Below, piece by piece: positions 56,108 through 64,000 of a stretch of DNA of 64,000 nt. The stretch is taken from the NCBI RefSeq assembly GCF_003119195.2, contig NZ_CP022253.1, forward strand, positions 1,568,001 through 1,632,000, written 5' to 3'. Within the stretch, counting starts at the first letter, position 1. Each line of letters starts with the position of its first letter. The notes below the pieces were generated by a model, which was given only the letters and a program-made list of their open reading frames with translations, was not told where the DNA came from and did not search any database. Made by a program: the position numbers and the translations under genes. Source of the DNA: Azospirillum baldaniorum. GTDB lineage: Bacteria; Pseudomonadota; Alphaproteobacteria; Azospirillales; Azospirillaceae.

Positions 56108-59100
56108 TTGCCCAACTTCGAACAGTTGCAGCCGGGACGCTCCGGCCGCCTTCTGGTCGGCGGCGCCCCCGCCGGTCATGACGCCCGCGTCCTCGCCGAC
56201 CTCGCCAAGCGAGCGGGGAGCGCCGGACTCCTCCACGTCGCGCTCGACGACACCCGCGCCGCCCAGCTGGCGGAGGCGCTGGCCTTCTTCGCGCCTTCGC
56301 TGGAGGTGCAGGTGTTCCCGGCCTGGGACTGCCTGCCCTACGACCGGGTGTCGCCCAACGGCGGCATCGTGGCGAAGCGCATCGACACGCTGACCCGCCT
56401 GCTGGCGCGCAAGGCGGACGCCGCGCCGCTGGTCGTGCTGACCACCGTCAACGCCATGGTGCAGAAGGTGCCGCCCCGCGCCGCTTTCCGCGACGCGGTG
56501 TTCTCGGCGAAGCTGCGCGACCGGATCGATCTGGAGAAGCTGCAGCGCTATCTGGCCGGCAACGGCTACACCCGCGCCCAGACGGTGCGCGAGCCGGGCG
56601 AGTTCGCCGTGCGCGGCGGCATCGTCGATCTGTTCCCGCCGGGCACCGACGAGCCGCTGCGCCTCGACCTGTTCGGCGATGAGCTGGAGGCCGTGCGCAG
56701 CTTCGACCCCATGTCGCAACGCACCACCGACAAGCGCGACGGCATCGACCTGAAGCCGATGTCGGAAGTCTTCCTCGACGAGGCCGGCATCGCCCGCTTC
56801 CGCTCCGGCTACCGGGAGCTGTTCGGCGCCGTCACCGACGACGACCCGCTCTACGAGGCGATCAGCGCCGGGCGCAAGTACGGCGGCATGGAGCACTGGC
56901 TACCGCTGTTCCACGAGACGATGGAATCGCTGCTGGCCTACATGCCCAAGGCCATCCTGTCGCTGGACCATCAGGCGACGGAGGCGCGCGATTCGCGCAT
57001 CGCTCAGGTGGTGGACTTCCACGCCTCCCGCGAGAGCATGATCGTCATCGAGAAGCGGACGGGCTCGCCGGTCTACAAGCCGGTGCCGGTCGGCATGATG
57101 TTCCTCGACGCCCAGGCCTGGGACGACCTGTTCGCTGCCCACGCCGTGGCGCAGCTCCAGCCCTTCGGCACGCCGCCGGGCATCAAGGGCACGCTGGACG
57201 CCGGTGGGCGCCGCGGCCATGACTTCGCCGAGGAGCGGGCGCGCCCCGACGTCAACGTCTTCGAGGCGGTGAAGGACCACATCCGCGCGTTGCGGGCCGA
57301 CGGGCGGCGCGTGCTGGTGGCCGGCTATTCCGCGGGCTCCCGCGACCGTCTGATGACGGTGCTGGGCGACCACGGCATTCCGGGGCTGGAGCCGGCGGAG
57401 AGCATCGAGGACGTCCGCCGCTTCGACCGCAACATCATCGGCATGATCGTGCTGGGGATGGAGCACGGCTTCACCTCCGCCGACATGGCCGTCATCACCG
57501 AGCAGGACATCCTCGGCGACCGCCTCGTCCGCCCGGCGGCGAAGAAGAAGCGCAAGGCCGCCAACTTCATCGCCGAATACACGGCGCTGGCCTCGGGCGA
57601 CCTCGTGGTGCACATGGACCACGGCATCGGGCGCTACGACGGGTTGGAGACGCTTGAGGTGTCCGGCGCGCCGCACGACTGCCTGCGGCTGATCTACGAG
57701 GGGGGCGACAAGCTCTACGTCCCCGTCGAGAACATCGAGGTGCTGACCCGCTACGGGTCGGAGGACGCGCACGCGCAGCTCGACAAGCTGGGCGGGGCCG
57801 GCTGGCAGGGCCGCAAAGCCCGCGTCAAGAAGCGCCTGAAGGACATGGCCGAGGCGCTGCTGAAGATCGCCGCCGAGCGCATGCTGAAGAAAGCCGATCC
57901 GGTCTACACGCCGGAGGGCGTCTATCAGGAATTCGCCGCGCGCTTCCCCTATCCGGAGACCGACGACCAGCTGAAGGTGATCGAGGAGGTCTTCACCGAC
58001 CTCGGCTCGGGCCGTCCGATGGACCGGCTGGTCTGCGGCGACGTCGGCTTCGGCAAGACGGAGGTGGCGCTGCGCGCCGCCTTCCTCGTCGCCATGAGCG
58101 GCCAGCAGGTCGCCGTGGTGGTGCCGACCACGCTTCTGGCGCGGCAGCACTTCAAGACCTTCACCACCCGCTTCGCGGGGCTGCCGCTGCGCATCGTCCA
58201 GCTCTCCCGCATGGTCACCGCCAAGGAGCAGACCAAGGTCAAGCAGGAGCTGACGGAGGGCACTGCCGACATCGTCATCGGCACCCACGCGCTGCTCGGC
58301 AAGGGCGTGCAGTTCAAGCAGCTCGGCATGGTCATCGTCGACGAGGAGCAGCATTTCGGCGTGAAGCAGAAGGAGCGGCTGAAGGAGCTGCGCGCCGACG
58401 TGCATGTCCTGACGCTGACCGCCACGCCGATCCCGCGCACGCTCCAGATGGCGCTGTCCGGCGTGCGTGAGCTGTCGCTGATCGCCACCCCGCCGGTGGA
58501 CCGCTTGGCGGTGCGCACCTTTGTGCTGCCCTACGACCCGGTGGTGGTGCGCGAGGCCATCCTGCGCGAGCATTACCGGGGCGGCCAGACCTTCTACGTC
58601 TGCCCTCGCGTGGAGGACCTGCCCAAGGTCGCCGAGCGGGTGCGCGAGCTGGTGCCCGAGGTGAAGATCGTCACCGCCCACGGCCAGATGCCCGCCAGCG
58701 AGCTGGAGGAGGTGATGACCGCCTTCGACGAGGGCAAGTTCGAGGTGCTGCTCGCCACCAACATCATCGAGAGCGGCATCGACATTCCCAACGCCAACAC
58801 GCTGATCGTGCACCGGGCGGACATGTTCGGCCTGGCGCAGCTCTACCAGATCCGCGGGCGCGTCGGCCGCTCGAAGGTGCGCGGCTACGCCTACCTCACC
58901 TACGCGCCGAACAAGCCGCTGACCGGCACGGCACAGCAGCGGCTGCACGTCATCGAGACGCTGGACAGCCTGGGCGCCGGCTTCCAGCTGGCCAGCCACG
59001 ACATGGACATCCGCGGCGCCGGCAACCTGTTGGGCGAAGAGCAGTCGGGCCACGTCAAGGAGGTCGGCGTCGAGCTGTACCAGCACATGCTGGAGGAGGC

Positions 59101-59731
59101 CGTCGCCAACGCCCGCGCCGGCATGGACGGGCAGGTGCCGAGCGGCGCGGAGGACCAGCCCTGGACCCCGCAGATCAACCTGGGCACGCCGGTGCTGATC
59201 CCGGAGGAGTATGTCCCCGACCTGACGGTGCGCCTGTCGCTCTACCGCCGCATCGCCGATCTGGTGGACCGGGCGGAGATCGACGGCTTCGCGGCGGAGT
59301 TGATCGACCGTTTTGGCAAGCTGCCGGGCGAGGTGGAGAACCTGCTCGACGTGGTGACCATCAAGCAGCTCTGCCGTCAGGCGGGGGTGGAGCGGGTGGA
59401 CGCCGGGCCGAAGGGCGCCGTGCTGACTTTCCGCAACAACAGCTACGCCGAGCCGGCCAAGCTGCTGACCTACATCAGCCAGCAGATCAGCCTGATGAAG
59501 CTGCGGCCCGACCACAAGCTGGTCTACACGCGCGAATGGGCCGACGAGGCTCAGCGGGTGCGTGGTGTCAACCGGCTGATGAGCGATCTGGCGCAGATGG
59601 CCGGCGGCGGCGCCGTGCCGAAGGGCGAGGCGCCGCCTCCTCCGCCACCCCCGCCGCCGCGCCCCAGCGCGCTGAAGGCCGGGTCGAAGTTCGGGCGGAA
59701 CATCCCCTCGCGTCCCTTCGGGCGGCGCTGA
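56108..59731 (+). CDS. mfd: Transcription-repair coupling factor
   Basis: 1207 residues from TTG 56108. The order is that of Mfd: UvrB-like domains (about 1-340), a CarD-like RNA-polymerase-interacting domain (DLVVHMDHGIGRYDGLE near 500), a RecG-type helicase with Walker A GDVGFGKT (644-651), DEEQHFGVKQKE and ATPIPRTLQMALSG, and a C-terminal TRCF domain. It dislodges stalled RNA polymerase and recruits UvrA. The extreme C-terminus holds a run of nine prolines. The next gene begins 4 bp after its stop. Confidence 0.98.
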   Translation: MPNFEQLQPGRSGRLLVGGAPAGHDARVLADLAKRAGSAGLLHVALDDTRAAQLAEALAFFAPSLEVQVFPAWDCLPYDRVSPNGGIVAKRIDTLTRLLARKADAAPLVVLTTVNAMVQKVPPRAAFRDAVFSAKLRDRIDLEKLQRYLAGNGYTRAQTVREPGEFAVRGGIVDLFPPGTDEPLRLDLFGDELEAVRSFDPMSQRTTDKRDGIDLKPMSEVFLDEAGIARFRSGYRELFGAVTDDDPLYEAISAGRKYGGMEHWLPLFHETMESLLAYMPKAILSLDHQATEARDSRIAQVVDFHASRESMIVIEKRTGSPVYKPVPVGMMFLDAQAWDDLFAAHAVAQLQPFGTPPGIKGTLDAGGRRGHDFAEERARPDVNVFEAVKDHIRALRADGRRVLVAGYSAGSRDRLMTVLGDHGIPGLEPAESIEDVRRFDRNIIGMIVLGMEHGFTSADMAVITEQDILGDRLVRPAAKKKRKAANFIAEYTALASGDLVVHMDHGIGRYDGLETLEVSGAPHDCLRLIYEGGDKLYVPVENIEVLTRYGSEDAHAQLDKLGGAGWQGRKARVKKRLKDMAEALLKIAAERMLKKADPVYTPEGVYQEFAARFPYPETDDQLKVIEEVFTDLGSGRPMDRLVCGDVGFGKTEVALRAAFLVAMSGQQVAVVVPTTLLARQHFKTFTTRFAGLPLRIVQLSRMVTAKEQTKVKQELTEGTADIVIGTHALLGKGVQFKQLGMVIVDEEQHFGVKQKERLKELRADVHVLTLTATPIPRTLQMALSGVRELSLIATPPVDRLAVRTFVLPYDPVVVREAILREHYRGGQTFYVCPRVEDLPKVAERVRELVPEVKIVTAHGQMPASELEEVMTAFDEGKFEVLLATNIIESGIDIPNANTLIVHRADMFGLAQLYQIRGRVGRSKVRGYAYLTYAPNKPLTGTAQQRLHVIETLDSLGAGFQLASHDMDIRGAGNLLGEEQSGHVKEVGVELYQHMLEEAVANARAGMDGQVPSGAEDQPWTPQINLGTPVLIPEEYVPDLTVRLSLYRRIADLVDRAEIDGFAAELIDRFGKLPGEVENLLDVVTIKQLCRQAGVERVDAGPKGAVLTFRNNSYAEPAKLLTYISQQISLMKLRPDHKLVYTREWADEAQRVRGVNRLMSDLAQMAGGGAVPKGEAPPPPPPPPPRPSALKAGSKFGRNIPSRPFGRR

Positions 59732-59735
59732 GGCG

Positions 59736-60689
59736 ATGAAGAAGGATGGGGGGCTGGCGAAGGCCCTGGCGCTCGGCGGTGACCGGCGCGCCTTTGGTGA
59801 CATTCCGACGGTGGCGGAGGCGGTGGCCGCCGACCCCGCGCGGCTGCCGGAACTGGTCGCCTGCCTGTTCGACGGCGACGCCGGGGTGCGGATGCGCGCC
59901 GCCGACGCCCTGGAGCGGGTGTCGCGCGGCGATGCCCGTCCGCTGGACGCCTTCGCGGAACGGCTGCTGACCGACGCCGCAGCGATCGAGCAAGCGGAGG
60001 TGCGCTGGCACTTGGCGGCCGTCATTCCCCGCCTGACCCTGACGGAGGAGCAGCGCGGGCGCGCTGTGGCGCTTCTGGAAGGCTGGTTCGAGAACCGGGC
60101 CAGCCGGATCGTGCAGAGCGCCGCGCTTCAGGCGATGGTCGATCTGGCGGCGAACGACCCGGAGCTTCGCCCGGTCGCGGCGGACATGCTGGGCCGGGCC
60201 ATGCGCTCGCGCATCCCGTCGCTGGCCGCACGGGCCAAGCGCATTCTCAAACCGTTCGAGGTGGACCGCGCGACTCTGGACGCCGCCCTGCTGCCGGAGA
60301 CCAAGCCGCTCACCCTGTCGGTCCTGCCCGACCGGCTGGCGGTGGCGCGGCTGGCGCCGGGGGACGGGATGCCCGGCTGGCTCGACTGGACCGACCCGCT
60401 GGTCAGCGCCACCCGCACGGGGGAGGAGCTGTCCATCCTCTGCCGCGAGTCCCGCGTGCCGGAGGGCGTGACGGCGGAGCGGGGATGGCGCGCCTTCAAA
60501 GTGGAGGGGCCGCTGGACTTCTCGCTTTTCGGCGTGCTGGCGCGCATCGCCGTGCCGCTGGCCCAGGCGCGCGTGCCGATCTTCGCAATGTCCACCTACG
60601 ACACCGATTACGTGCTGGTGCGCGACGAGGATGTGGAGCGCGCGGCCGACGCGCTGAAGCGCGTCTGCACCGTCGTGGCGCCCTCCTGA
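59736..60689 (+). CDS. HEAT-repeat / ACT_7 fusion protein
   Basis: 317 residues. Residues about 1-180 are HEAT-like helical repeats (GDIPTVAEAVAADPARLPELVACLFD; VRMRAADALERVSRG; EVRWHLAAVIPRL). From about residue 193 to the end the chain matches the ACT_7 (CASTOR-type) domain closely: LTLSVLPDRLAVARL, RTGEELSILCRE, WRAFKVEGPLDFSLFGVLARIA, FAMSTYDTDYVLVRDEDVERA. ACT_7 proteins bind amino acids. Each half is known as a separate protein; the fusion is in a single uninterrupted frame. It starts four bases after the mfd stop and is likely coupled to it. Role unknown. Confidence 0.85.
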   Translation: MKKDGGLAKALALGGDRRAFGDIPTVAEAVAADPARLPELVACLFDGDAGVRMRAADALERVSRGDARPLDAFAERLLTDAAAIEQAEVRWHLAAVIPRLTLTEEQRGRAVALLEGWFENRASRIVQSAALQAMVDLAANDPELRPVAADMLGRAMRSRIPSLAARAKRILKPFEVDRATLDAALLPETKPLTLSVLPDRLAVARLAPGDGMPGWLDWTDPLVSATRTGEELSILCRESRVPEGVTAERGWRAFKVEGPLDFSLFGVLARIAVPLAQARVPIFAMSTYDTDYVLVRDEDVERAADALKRVCTVVAPS

Positions 60690-60692
60690 CCG

Positions 60693-62567
60693 TCACGCCT
60701 GCGGGGCCTTCTCCGCCTCGACGGCGGCGAGCACGCCCAGCTCCTCCAACTGCGTGACGGCGCCGGTCAGGCTGGTGGCGACGCGGTCGGCGGCGGTCTG
60801 GGAGATGGCGTGCTCCGGCGCCTCGGCTTCGGGGTGGGCGCTCCACAGGCAGAGCAGGATCGGCACGTTCGGGCCGAAATGCAGGCGCAACCGGCGCACC
60901 AGCCGCCGGGCGTGCGACAGGGCGGACGGGTTCAGGTAGGACAGCACCACCGCCGACACGCCGGTCGGCGCCAGCGCGGCGATGGAGCGGACGGACACCT
61001 TCTCGCAGGGGATCACGTCGGCGCGCAGCCCGCGCGGGCGCAGCATGTGGCCGAGCAGCGCCGCCGCCGCCTCGTCCAGGTCGTTGCGGGCGCCGATGCA
61101 CAGGACCAGCGGCGTGTCCTCCGCGGCGGGCGGGGAGGACTCCATCATCTCGTCCAGCAAGGCCACCATGCCCTCGGCCACCGCCTGCCGTCCCTCCGGG
61201 TTCAGGCGGTTGCGCTGGCGGTCCTGCTCGGCCAGCGACAGGGTGGGGATCAGCAGGCCGTGACCGGCCTCCACCAGCCCGCCCTTGCTCATCTTCTCCT
61301 CGGCGATCTCCATGGCCTCGATGGGGTCGCGGGCGAGCAGGCGCTGGTACAGCTTGGCCTCGTCGGGCAGGACCGGACGGTCGCCCAGCATCACCTCCAG
61401 GAAATGAAGCTGCGGAACGTGCCGCCCCAGCACCACGAGGCAGACGGTCAGCGGAGTCGCCAGCAGCAGGCCGACCGGCCCCCACAGCGTGGTCCAGAAC
61501 ACCGCCGCGACGATGATCGCCAGCGACGACAGGCCGGTGGCCGATCCGTAGAGCCAGGGCTCCACCACATTGTTGGAGAACAGCTCCACCGCCACGAACA
61601 GGGCGATGCAGAGCAGCGGCAGGGTCCAACCCCCATCGACCGCGAAGGACAGCAGGATCGGGAAGGCCGCGGCGATCGCCGGCCCCAGGAAGGGGATGAA
61701 GCGCAGCACCGTCGACAGCAGGCCCCAGAGCAACGGATTCGGCACGCCGATCAACCACAGCCCGACCCCGATGGGCAGGCCGTAGGTGACGTTGACCACG
61801 CACTGCATCAGCAGATAGCGGCTGACCCGCTCGCCGGCGTCGTTCATCGCCTCCGTCGTGCGGCTGAGGTCGCCGGACCCGGCCAGCCGGATCAGCCGGT
61901 CGCGCAGATCCTCCCGTTGCAGCAGCATGAAGATGGTGAAGACCAGCACCATGCCCGCCGTGGCGACCGGCGCCATGGCCGGCCCCAGCACGTCGCTGAT
62001 GATGGTCAGCGCGTCGGAGCCGTCCTGCTCGATCCGCACCGGCACCGGCTCCCGCGCAGCGCCGGGGGCGGGCAGGGCGCTGGCCGGAGCCGTGGCGGCG
62101 GGCGGGGTGTCGCCGGTCACCTGCTCCAGACCCTGCTTGAGGTCGCGAAAGGCTTCGGTCGCCTGCTGCACCACCCCGCCGCTGCCCGCCGACGTGGCGC
62201 GGGAGCGCAGCGAATCCAGCTTGGCGTGCACATTCTGCTGATAGCTGGGCAGGTTGTTGGCGAGGTCGGCGATCTGCCCGCCGACCACCATGCCGAAGCC
62301 GGCGATGCCCGCGAAGACCAGAACCACCACGGCCAGCACCGACGGAATCCGGCCCAGGCGCAGCCGCTCCAGCCGACTGACGATGGGCGCCAGGACGAAG
62401 GTCAGCAGCACCGCCAGCGCGATGGGGACCAGGATGTCGCTTCCCAGATACAGGGTCGCCACCACCAGCGCGATGACCAGCAGCGTCGTCTGGGTGGAGG
62501 CGGGCGGGGCGGCCTTCGGCACCGGAATGGGGCGGGCCTGCAACCGGCGGGCGGTGTCTTCGGCCAT
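60693..62567 (-). CDS. AI-2E family transporter with C-terminal soluble domain
   Basis: 624 residues from ATG 62567. The first 380 or so residues have about eight membrane helices with the family's core (LRFIPFLGPAIAAAFPILL, GPVGLLLATPLTVCLVVLGRHV). A further 220 residues are soluble: a helical part (LYQRLLARDPIEAMEIAEEKMSK) and an alpha/beta part (LVLCIGARNDLDEAAAALLGHMLRPRG, ADVIPCEKVSV) that resembles a cobalamin-binding-like Rossmann domain but lacks the DxHxxG ligand motif. A Pro/Ala-rich insert interrupts the membrane part. The substrate is unknown; the AI-2 label is a family name only. Confidence 0.88.
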   Translation of the reverse strand: MAEDTARRLQARPIPVPKAAPPASTQTTLLVIALVVATLYLGSDILVPIALAVLLTFVLAPIVSRLERLRLGRIPSVLAVVVLVFAGIAGFGMVVGGQIADLANNLPSYQQNVHAKLDSLRSRATSAGSGGVVQQATEAFRDLKQGLEQVTGDTPPAATAPASALPAPGAAREPVPVRIEQDGSDALTIISDVLGPAMAPVATAGMVLVFTIFMLLQREDLRDRLIRLAGSGDLSRTTEAMNDAGERVSRYLLMQCVVNVTYGLPIGVGLWLIGVPNPLLWGLLSTVLRFIPFLGPAIAAAFPILLSFAVDGGWTLPLLCIALFVAVELFSNNVVEPWLYGSATGLSSLAIIVAAVFWTTLWGPVGLLLATPLTVCLVVLGRHVPQLHFLEVMLGDRPVLPDEAKLYQRLLARDPIEAMEIAEEKMSKGGLVEAGHGLLIPTLSLAEQDRQRNRLNPEGRQAVAEGMVALLDEMMESSPPAAEDTPLVLCIGARNDLDEAAAALLGHMLRPRGLRADVIPCEKVSVRSIAALAPTGVSAVVLSYLNPSALSHARRLVRRLRLHFGPNVPILLCLWSAHPEAEAPEHAISQTAADRVATSLTGAVTQLEELGVLAAVEAEKAPQA

Positions 62568-62605
62568 GATCTGCGGAGCCTCGGGGGAGAGTTGAGAGAG
62601 TGCAG

Positions 62606-62630
62606 AACACGGCCGGACGCGGCGCGTTCC
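62606..62630 (-). promoter_or_regulatory. EcfG-like promoter upstream of the AI-2E-family gene
   Basis: Minus-strand GGAAC-N16-TGTT, 39 bp before the start codon. On the plus strand the same stretch reads AGAAC-N16-CGTT, one mismatch from the same pattern and facing the PRC-barrel gene, so it may act in both directions. Confidence 0.5.
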
Positions 62631-62724
62631 GGCGCGTTGGGCGTGATCGCCGCAAGACACCGTGACGATTGCGGTCGACGGCCTGTTTAAACCCGCGTGG
62701 TTATCTCGTCAGAAGGAGGGGGCT

Positions 62725-63168
62725 ATGCGTAAGGTTGCTGTTCCGGTCCTGTCGGCGGTCGCGCTTTTGGCTTTGGGGGGCTGCGCCGAGACGTCGAGCT
62801 GGTTCGGTGGGGGAAGCGAGCAGGCATCCCGCCCGATGTCCGAGCAATCGCTCCAGACCGCCTCGCGGATCGAGCCGCAGGCCATGCTGGGCAAGTCGGT
62901 CGTCGCCTATGACGGGCAGAAGGTGGGACAGGTCGAGGACGTGCTGTTCAACCGCAGCAACCGCCCGAGCCAGCTGGTGGTCTCGACCGGCGGCATCATG
63001 GGCATCGGTGGGCACAACGTGGCGCTGGACATCGACAACGTCCGCTACAACCAGCAGCAGGACGCCCTCGTGGCGACCCAGCTGACCAAGGACCAGTTCG
63101 CCAACCTGCCGGAGTTCCAGTATGGCGGGAACATGGTCTCGCTGAACCGGCAGAAGACCCCGCACTAA
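62725..63168 (+). CDS. PRC-barrel domain lipoprotein
   Basis: 147 residues. ATG 62725 follows a strong AAGGAGGGG. Lipobox LLALGGC (Cys after residue about 18) suggests lipidation. The C-terminal half is a PRC barrel: MLGKSVVAYDGQKVGQVEDVLF, a beta-strand LVVSTGGIMGIGGHNVALDID, and LTKDQFANLPEF. PRC-barrel lipoproteins of this type are common in alphaproteobacterial envelopes and often stress-induced. The adjacent EcfG-like element is consistent with that, but the function is unproven. Confidence 0.85.
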   Translation: MRKVAVPVLSAVALLALGGCAETSSWFGGGSEQASRPMSEQSLQTASRIEPQAMLGKSVVAYDGQKVGQVEDVLFNRSNRPSQLVVSTGGIMGIGGHNVALDIDNVRYNQQQDALVATQLTKDQFANLPEFQYGGNMVSLNRQKTPH

Positions 63169-63174
63169 GCGGCG

Positions 63175-63594
63175 TCAGTCCTCCGGCTTGCCGGAGCGCA
63201 GACGCTTGATGTCGGACCGCTGACCCTTGGCCTCCAGGCGACGCTTCTTGGAGCCGAGGGTCGGCTTGGTCGGGCGGCGGCTCTTCGGCACCACCGTTGC
63301 GTCGCGGATCAGGTCGATCAGCCGCTCCCGCACGTCCTCGCGGTTGCGCAGCTGGCTGCGGTAGGTGTCGCCGACGATGATCAGCACGCCCGCCGCCGTC
63401 ATGCGCGAGCCGGCCAGCCGGACCAGCCGGGCCTTCACGTCGTCGGGGATGTTCGGCGAGGCCGCCACGTCGAAGCGCAACTGCACCGCGCTGTCGGTCT
63501 TGTTGACGTGTTGGCCGCCGGGACCGGAGGCGCGGATGAAGCTCTCCTGAAGCTCGCTCTCGTCCAGGCTGATGCGCGGGGTGACCCGGATCAT
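63175..63594 (-). CDS. arfB: Alternative ribosome-rescue factor ArfB (YaeJ)
   Basis: 139 residues. ASGPGGQHVNKTDSAVQLRFD holds the GGQ motif that hydrolyses peptidyl-tRNA, and the basic C-terminus (KKRRLEAKGQRSDIKRLRSGK) is the tail that enters the empty mRNA channel. It rescues ribosomes stalled on non-stop messages. Its ATG overlaps the previous stop by one base (TGATG), so it is coupled to the DsbA-like gene. Confidence 0.95.
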   Translation of the reverse strand: MIRVTPRISLDESELQESFIRASGPGGQHVNKTDSAVQLRFDVAASPNIPDDVKARLVRLAGSRMTAAGVLIIVGDTYRSQLRNREDVRERLIDLIRDATVVPKSRRPTKPTLGSKKRRLEAKGQRSDIKRLRSGKPED

Positions 63595-64000
63595 CAGTCG
63601 GCCGCCGCCGTCACGCCTTCCTGCTCCTCGACCCCGAGGTCGAGAAGCGGGAGGAAGCTGGCGGGTTCCTGCGCGCCGGACAGCGCGTAGCGCCGGTTGA
63701 AGATGTAGCAGGGAACCGCCTGAAGGCCGAGCTGGCGCGCCGTGGCGTCGGCATTGAAAACCGCCGTGGTTTCGGCATCGCCGTTCAGAAGATTTTTGAT
63801 CTCCGTGAAATCGAAGCCCAGACCGGCGGCGGTCGCGGCCAGCGTGTCGCGGTCGCCGATGTCCAGCCCGTCCACGAAATAGGCGTGGAACAGCGCATCG
63901 GCCATCCGGTTGCCCAGCCCATGGCGGGCCGCGATGCGGATCAGCCGGTGCCCGTCGAAGCTGTTGGGCGTGCGCCGGATGCGGTCCAGCCGCAGCGGCA
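63594..64000 (-). CDS. DsbA/FrnE-family oxidoreductase (5' end cut by window edge)
   Basis: About 135 codons are visible. RRTPNSFDGHRLIRIAARHG, LFHAYFVDGLDIGDRDTL and GLQAVPCYIFNRRYALSGAQ are characteristic of FrnE-like DsbA-superfamily proteins; the cis-Pro region VPCYIFN is the substrate-contact loop. The N-terminal CxxC redox site lies beyond the right edge and cannot be checked. Such proteins are cytoplasmic dithiol isomerases or 2-hydroxychromene-2-carboxylate isomerase relatives. Co-transcribed with arfB. Confidence 0.88.
   Translation of the reverse strand, partial: PLRLDRIRRTPNSFDGHRLIRIAARHGLGNRMADALFHAYFVDGLDIGDRDTLAATAAGLGFDFTEIKNLLNGDAETTAVFNADATARQLGLQAVPCYIFNRRYALSGAQEPASFLPLLDLGVEEQEGVTAAAD

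Noticed and set aside
56900..60025. 1041-codon minus-strand frame opposite mfd and the HEAT-ACT gene
   Set aside because: Composition is typical of the antisense of GC-rich genes, no domain is visible, and the plus strand carries clear Mfd motifs.

Overview
The window is a high-GC chromosomal segment of an alphaproteobacterium. The gene content (TRAP dicarboxylate transporter with a DctS/DctR-type sensor pair, ArsR-methyltransferase next to metF and full-length metH, class II DAHP synthase, CtrA-like and EcfG-like promoter elements) and protein style point to the Rhodospirillales, most likely Azospirillum or a close relative. This is inferred from recalled family resemblance, not from a search. 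The segment looks like core chromosome: no insertion sequence, prophage, integrase, CRISPR array or rRNA operon is visible.

Layout. 1-3 kb: a pentapeptide-repeat protein ending in a PilZ domain (cut by the left edge) and an mlaA-mlaC pair for outer-membrane lipid asymmetry. 3.3-9.5 kb: a methionine-cycle operon (ArsR/methyltransferase regulator, metF, a DUF29 gene, metH) behind a perfect 16-bp palindrome and closed by two hairpins. 9.5-18.2 kb: a thioesterase, a secreted pentapeptide protein, a diguanylate cyclase, a nitronate monooxygenase, a lone molybdopterin oxidoreductase, a solute-binding protein beside a chemoreceptor, and yjdM. 18.2-24.1 kb: dctPQM facing dctS-dctR. 24.2-34.7 kb: an orphan histidine kinase, bfd with a Fur-like site, an alpha/beta hydrolase, an RlmM-like methyltransferase, a patatin, LysE and Lrp, a secreted rubredoxin, a second large pentapeptide protein, and a Tat-exported DUF882 peptidase. 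34.7-39.4 kb: glmU-glmS, gph and a small gene behind a CtrA box. 39.4-47.5 kb: DUF3108, two identical tRNA-Val(CAC) genes, panC, gabD, a FliL-like protein, class II DAHP synthase and ampG. 47.5-56 kb: manganese catalase, glutathione reductase, a second FliL-like protein, a nicotinate phosphoribosyltransferase, a [2Fe-2S] ferredoxin, egtB, an enoyl-CoA hydratase and sdhE. 56-64 kb: mfd coupled to a HEAT-ACT fusion gene, an AI-2E-family exporter with an extra C-terminal domain, a PRC-barrel lipoprotein, arfB and a DsbA/FrnE-like protein cut by the right edge.

How the genes work together. The clearest functional blocks are the methionine/SAM cycle operon, the C4-dicarboxylate uptake and sensing locus, amino-sugar synthesis (glmU-glmS), and a set of thiol and oxidative-stress genes (manganese catalase, gor, egtB). 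The catalase and the AI-2E-like gene both sit behind GGAAC-N16-TGTT elements that resemble general-stress (EcfG) promoters. The more unusual items are the HEAT-ACT fusion after mfd, the pentapeptide-PilZ protein and its HxxW-capped paralogue, the secreted CX4C rubredoxin, two orphan FliL-like genes, and a REP/BIME-like repeat family between convergent genes. Nothing here proves an entirely new multi-gene system.
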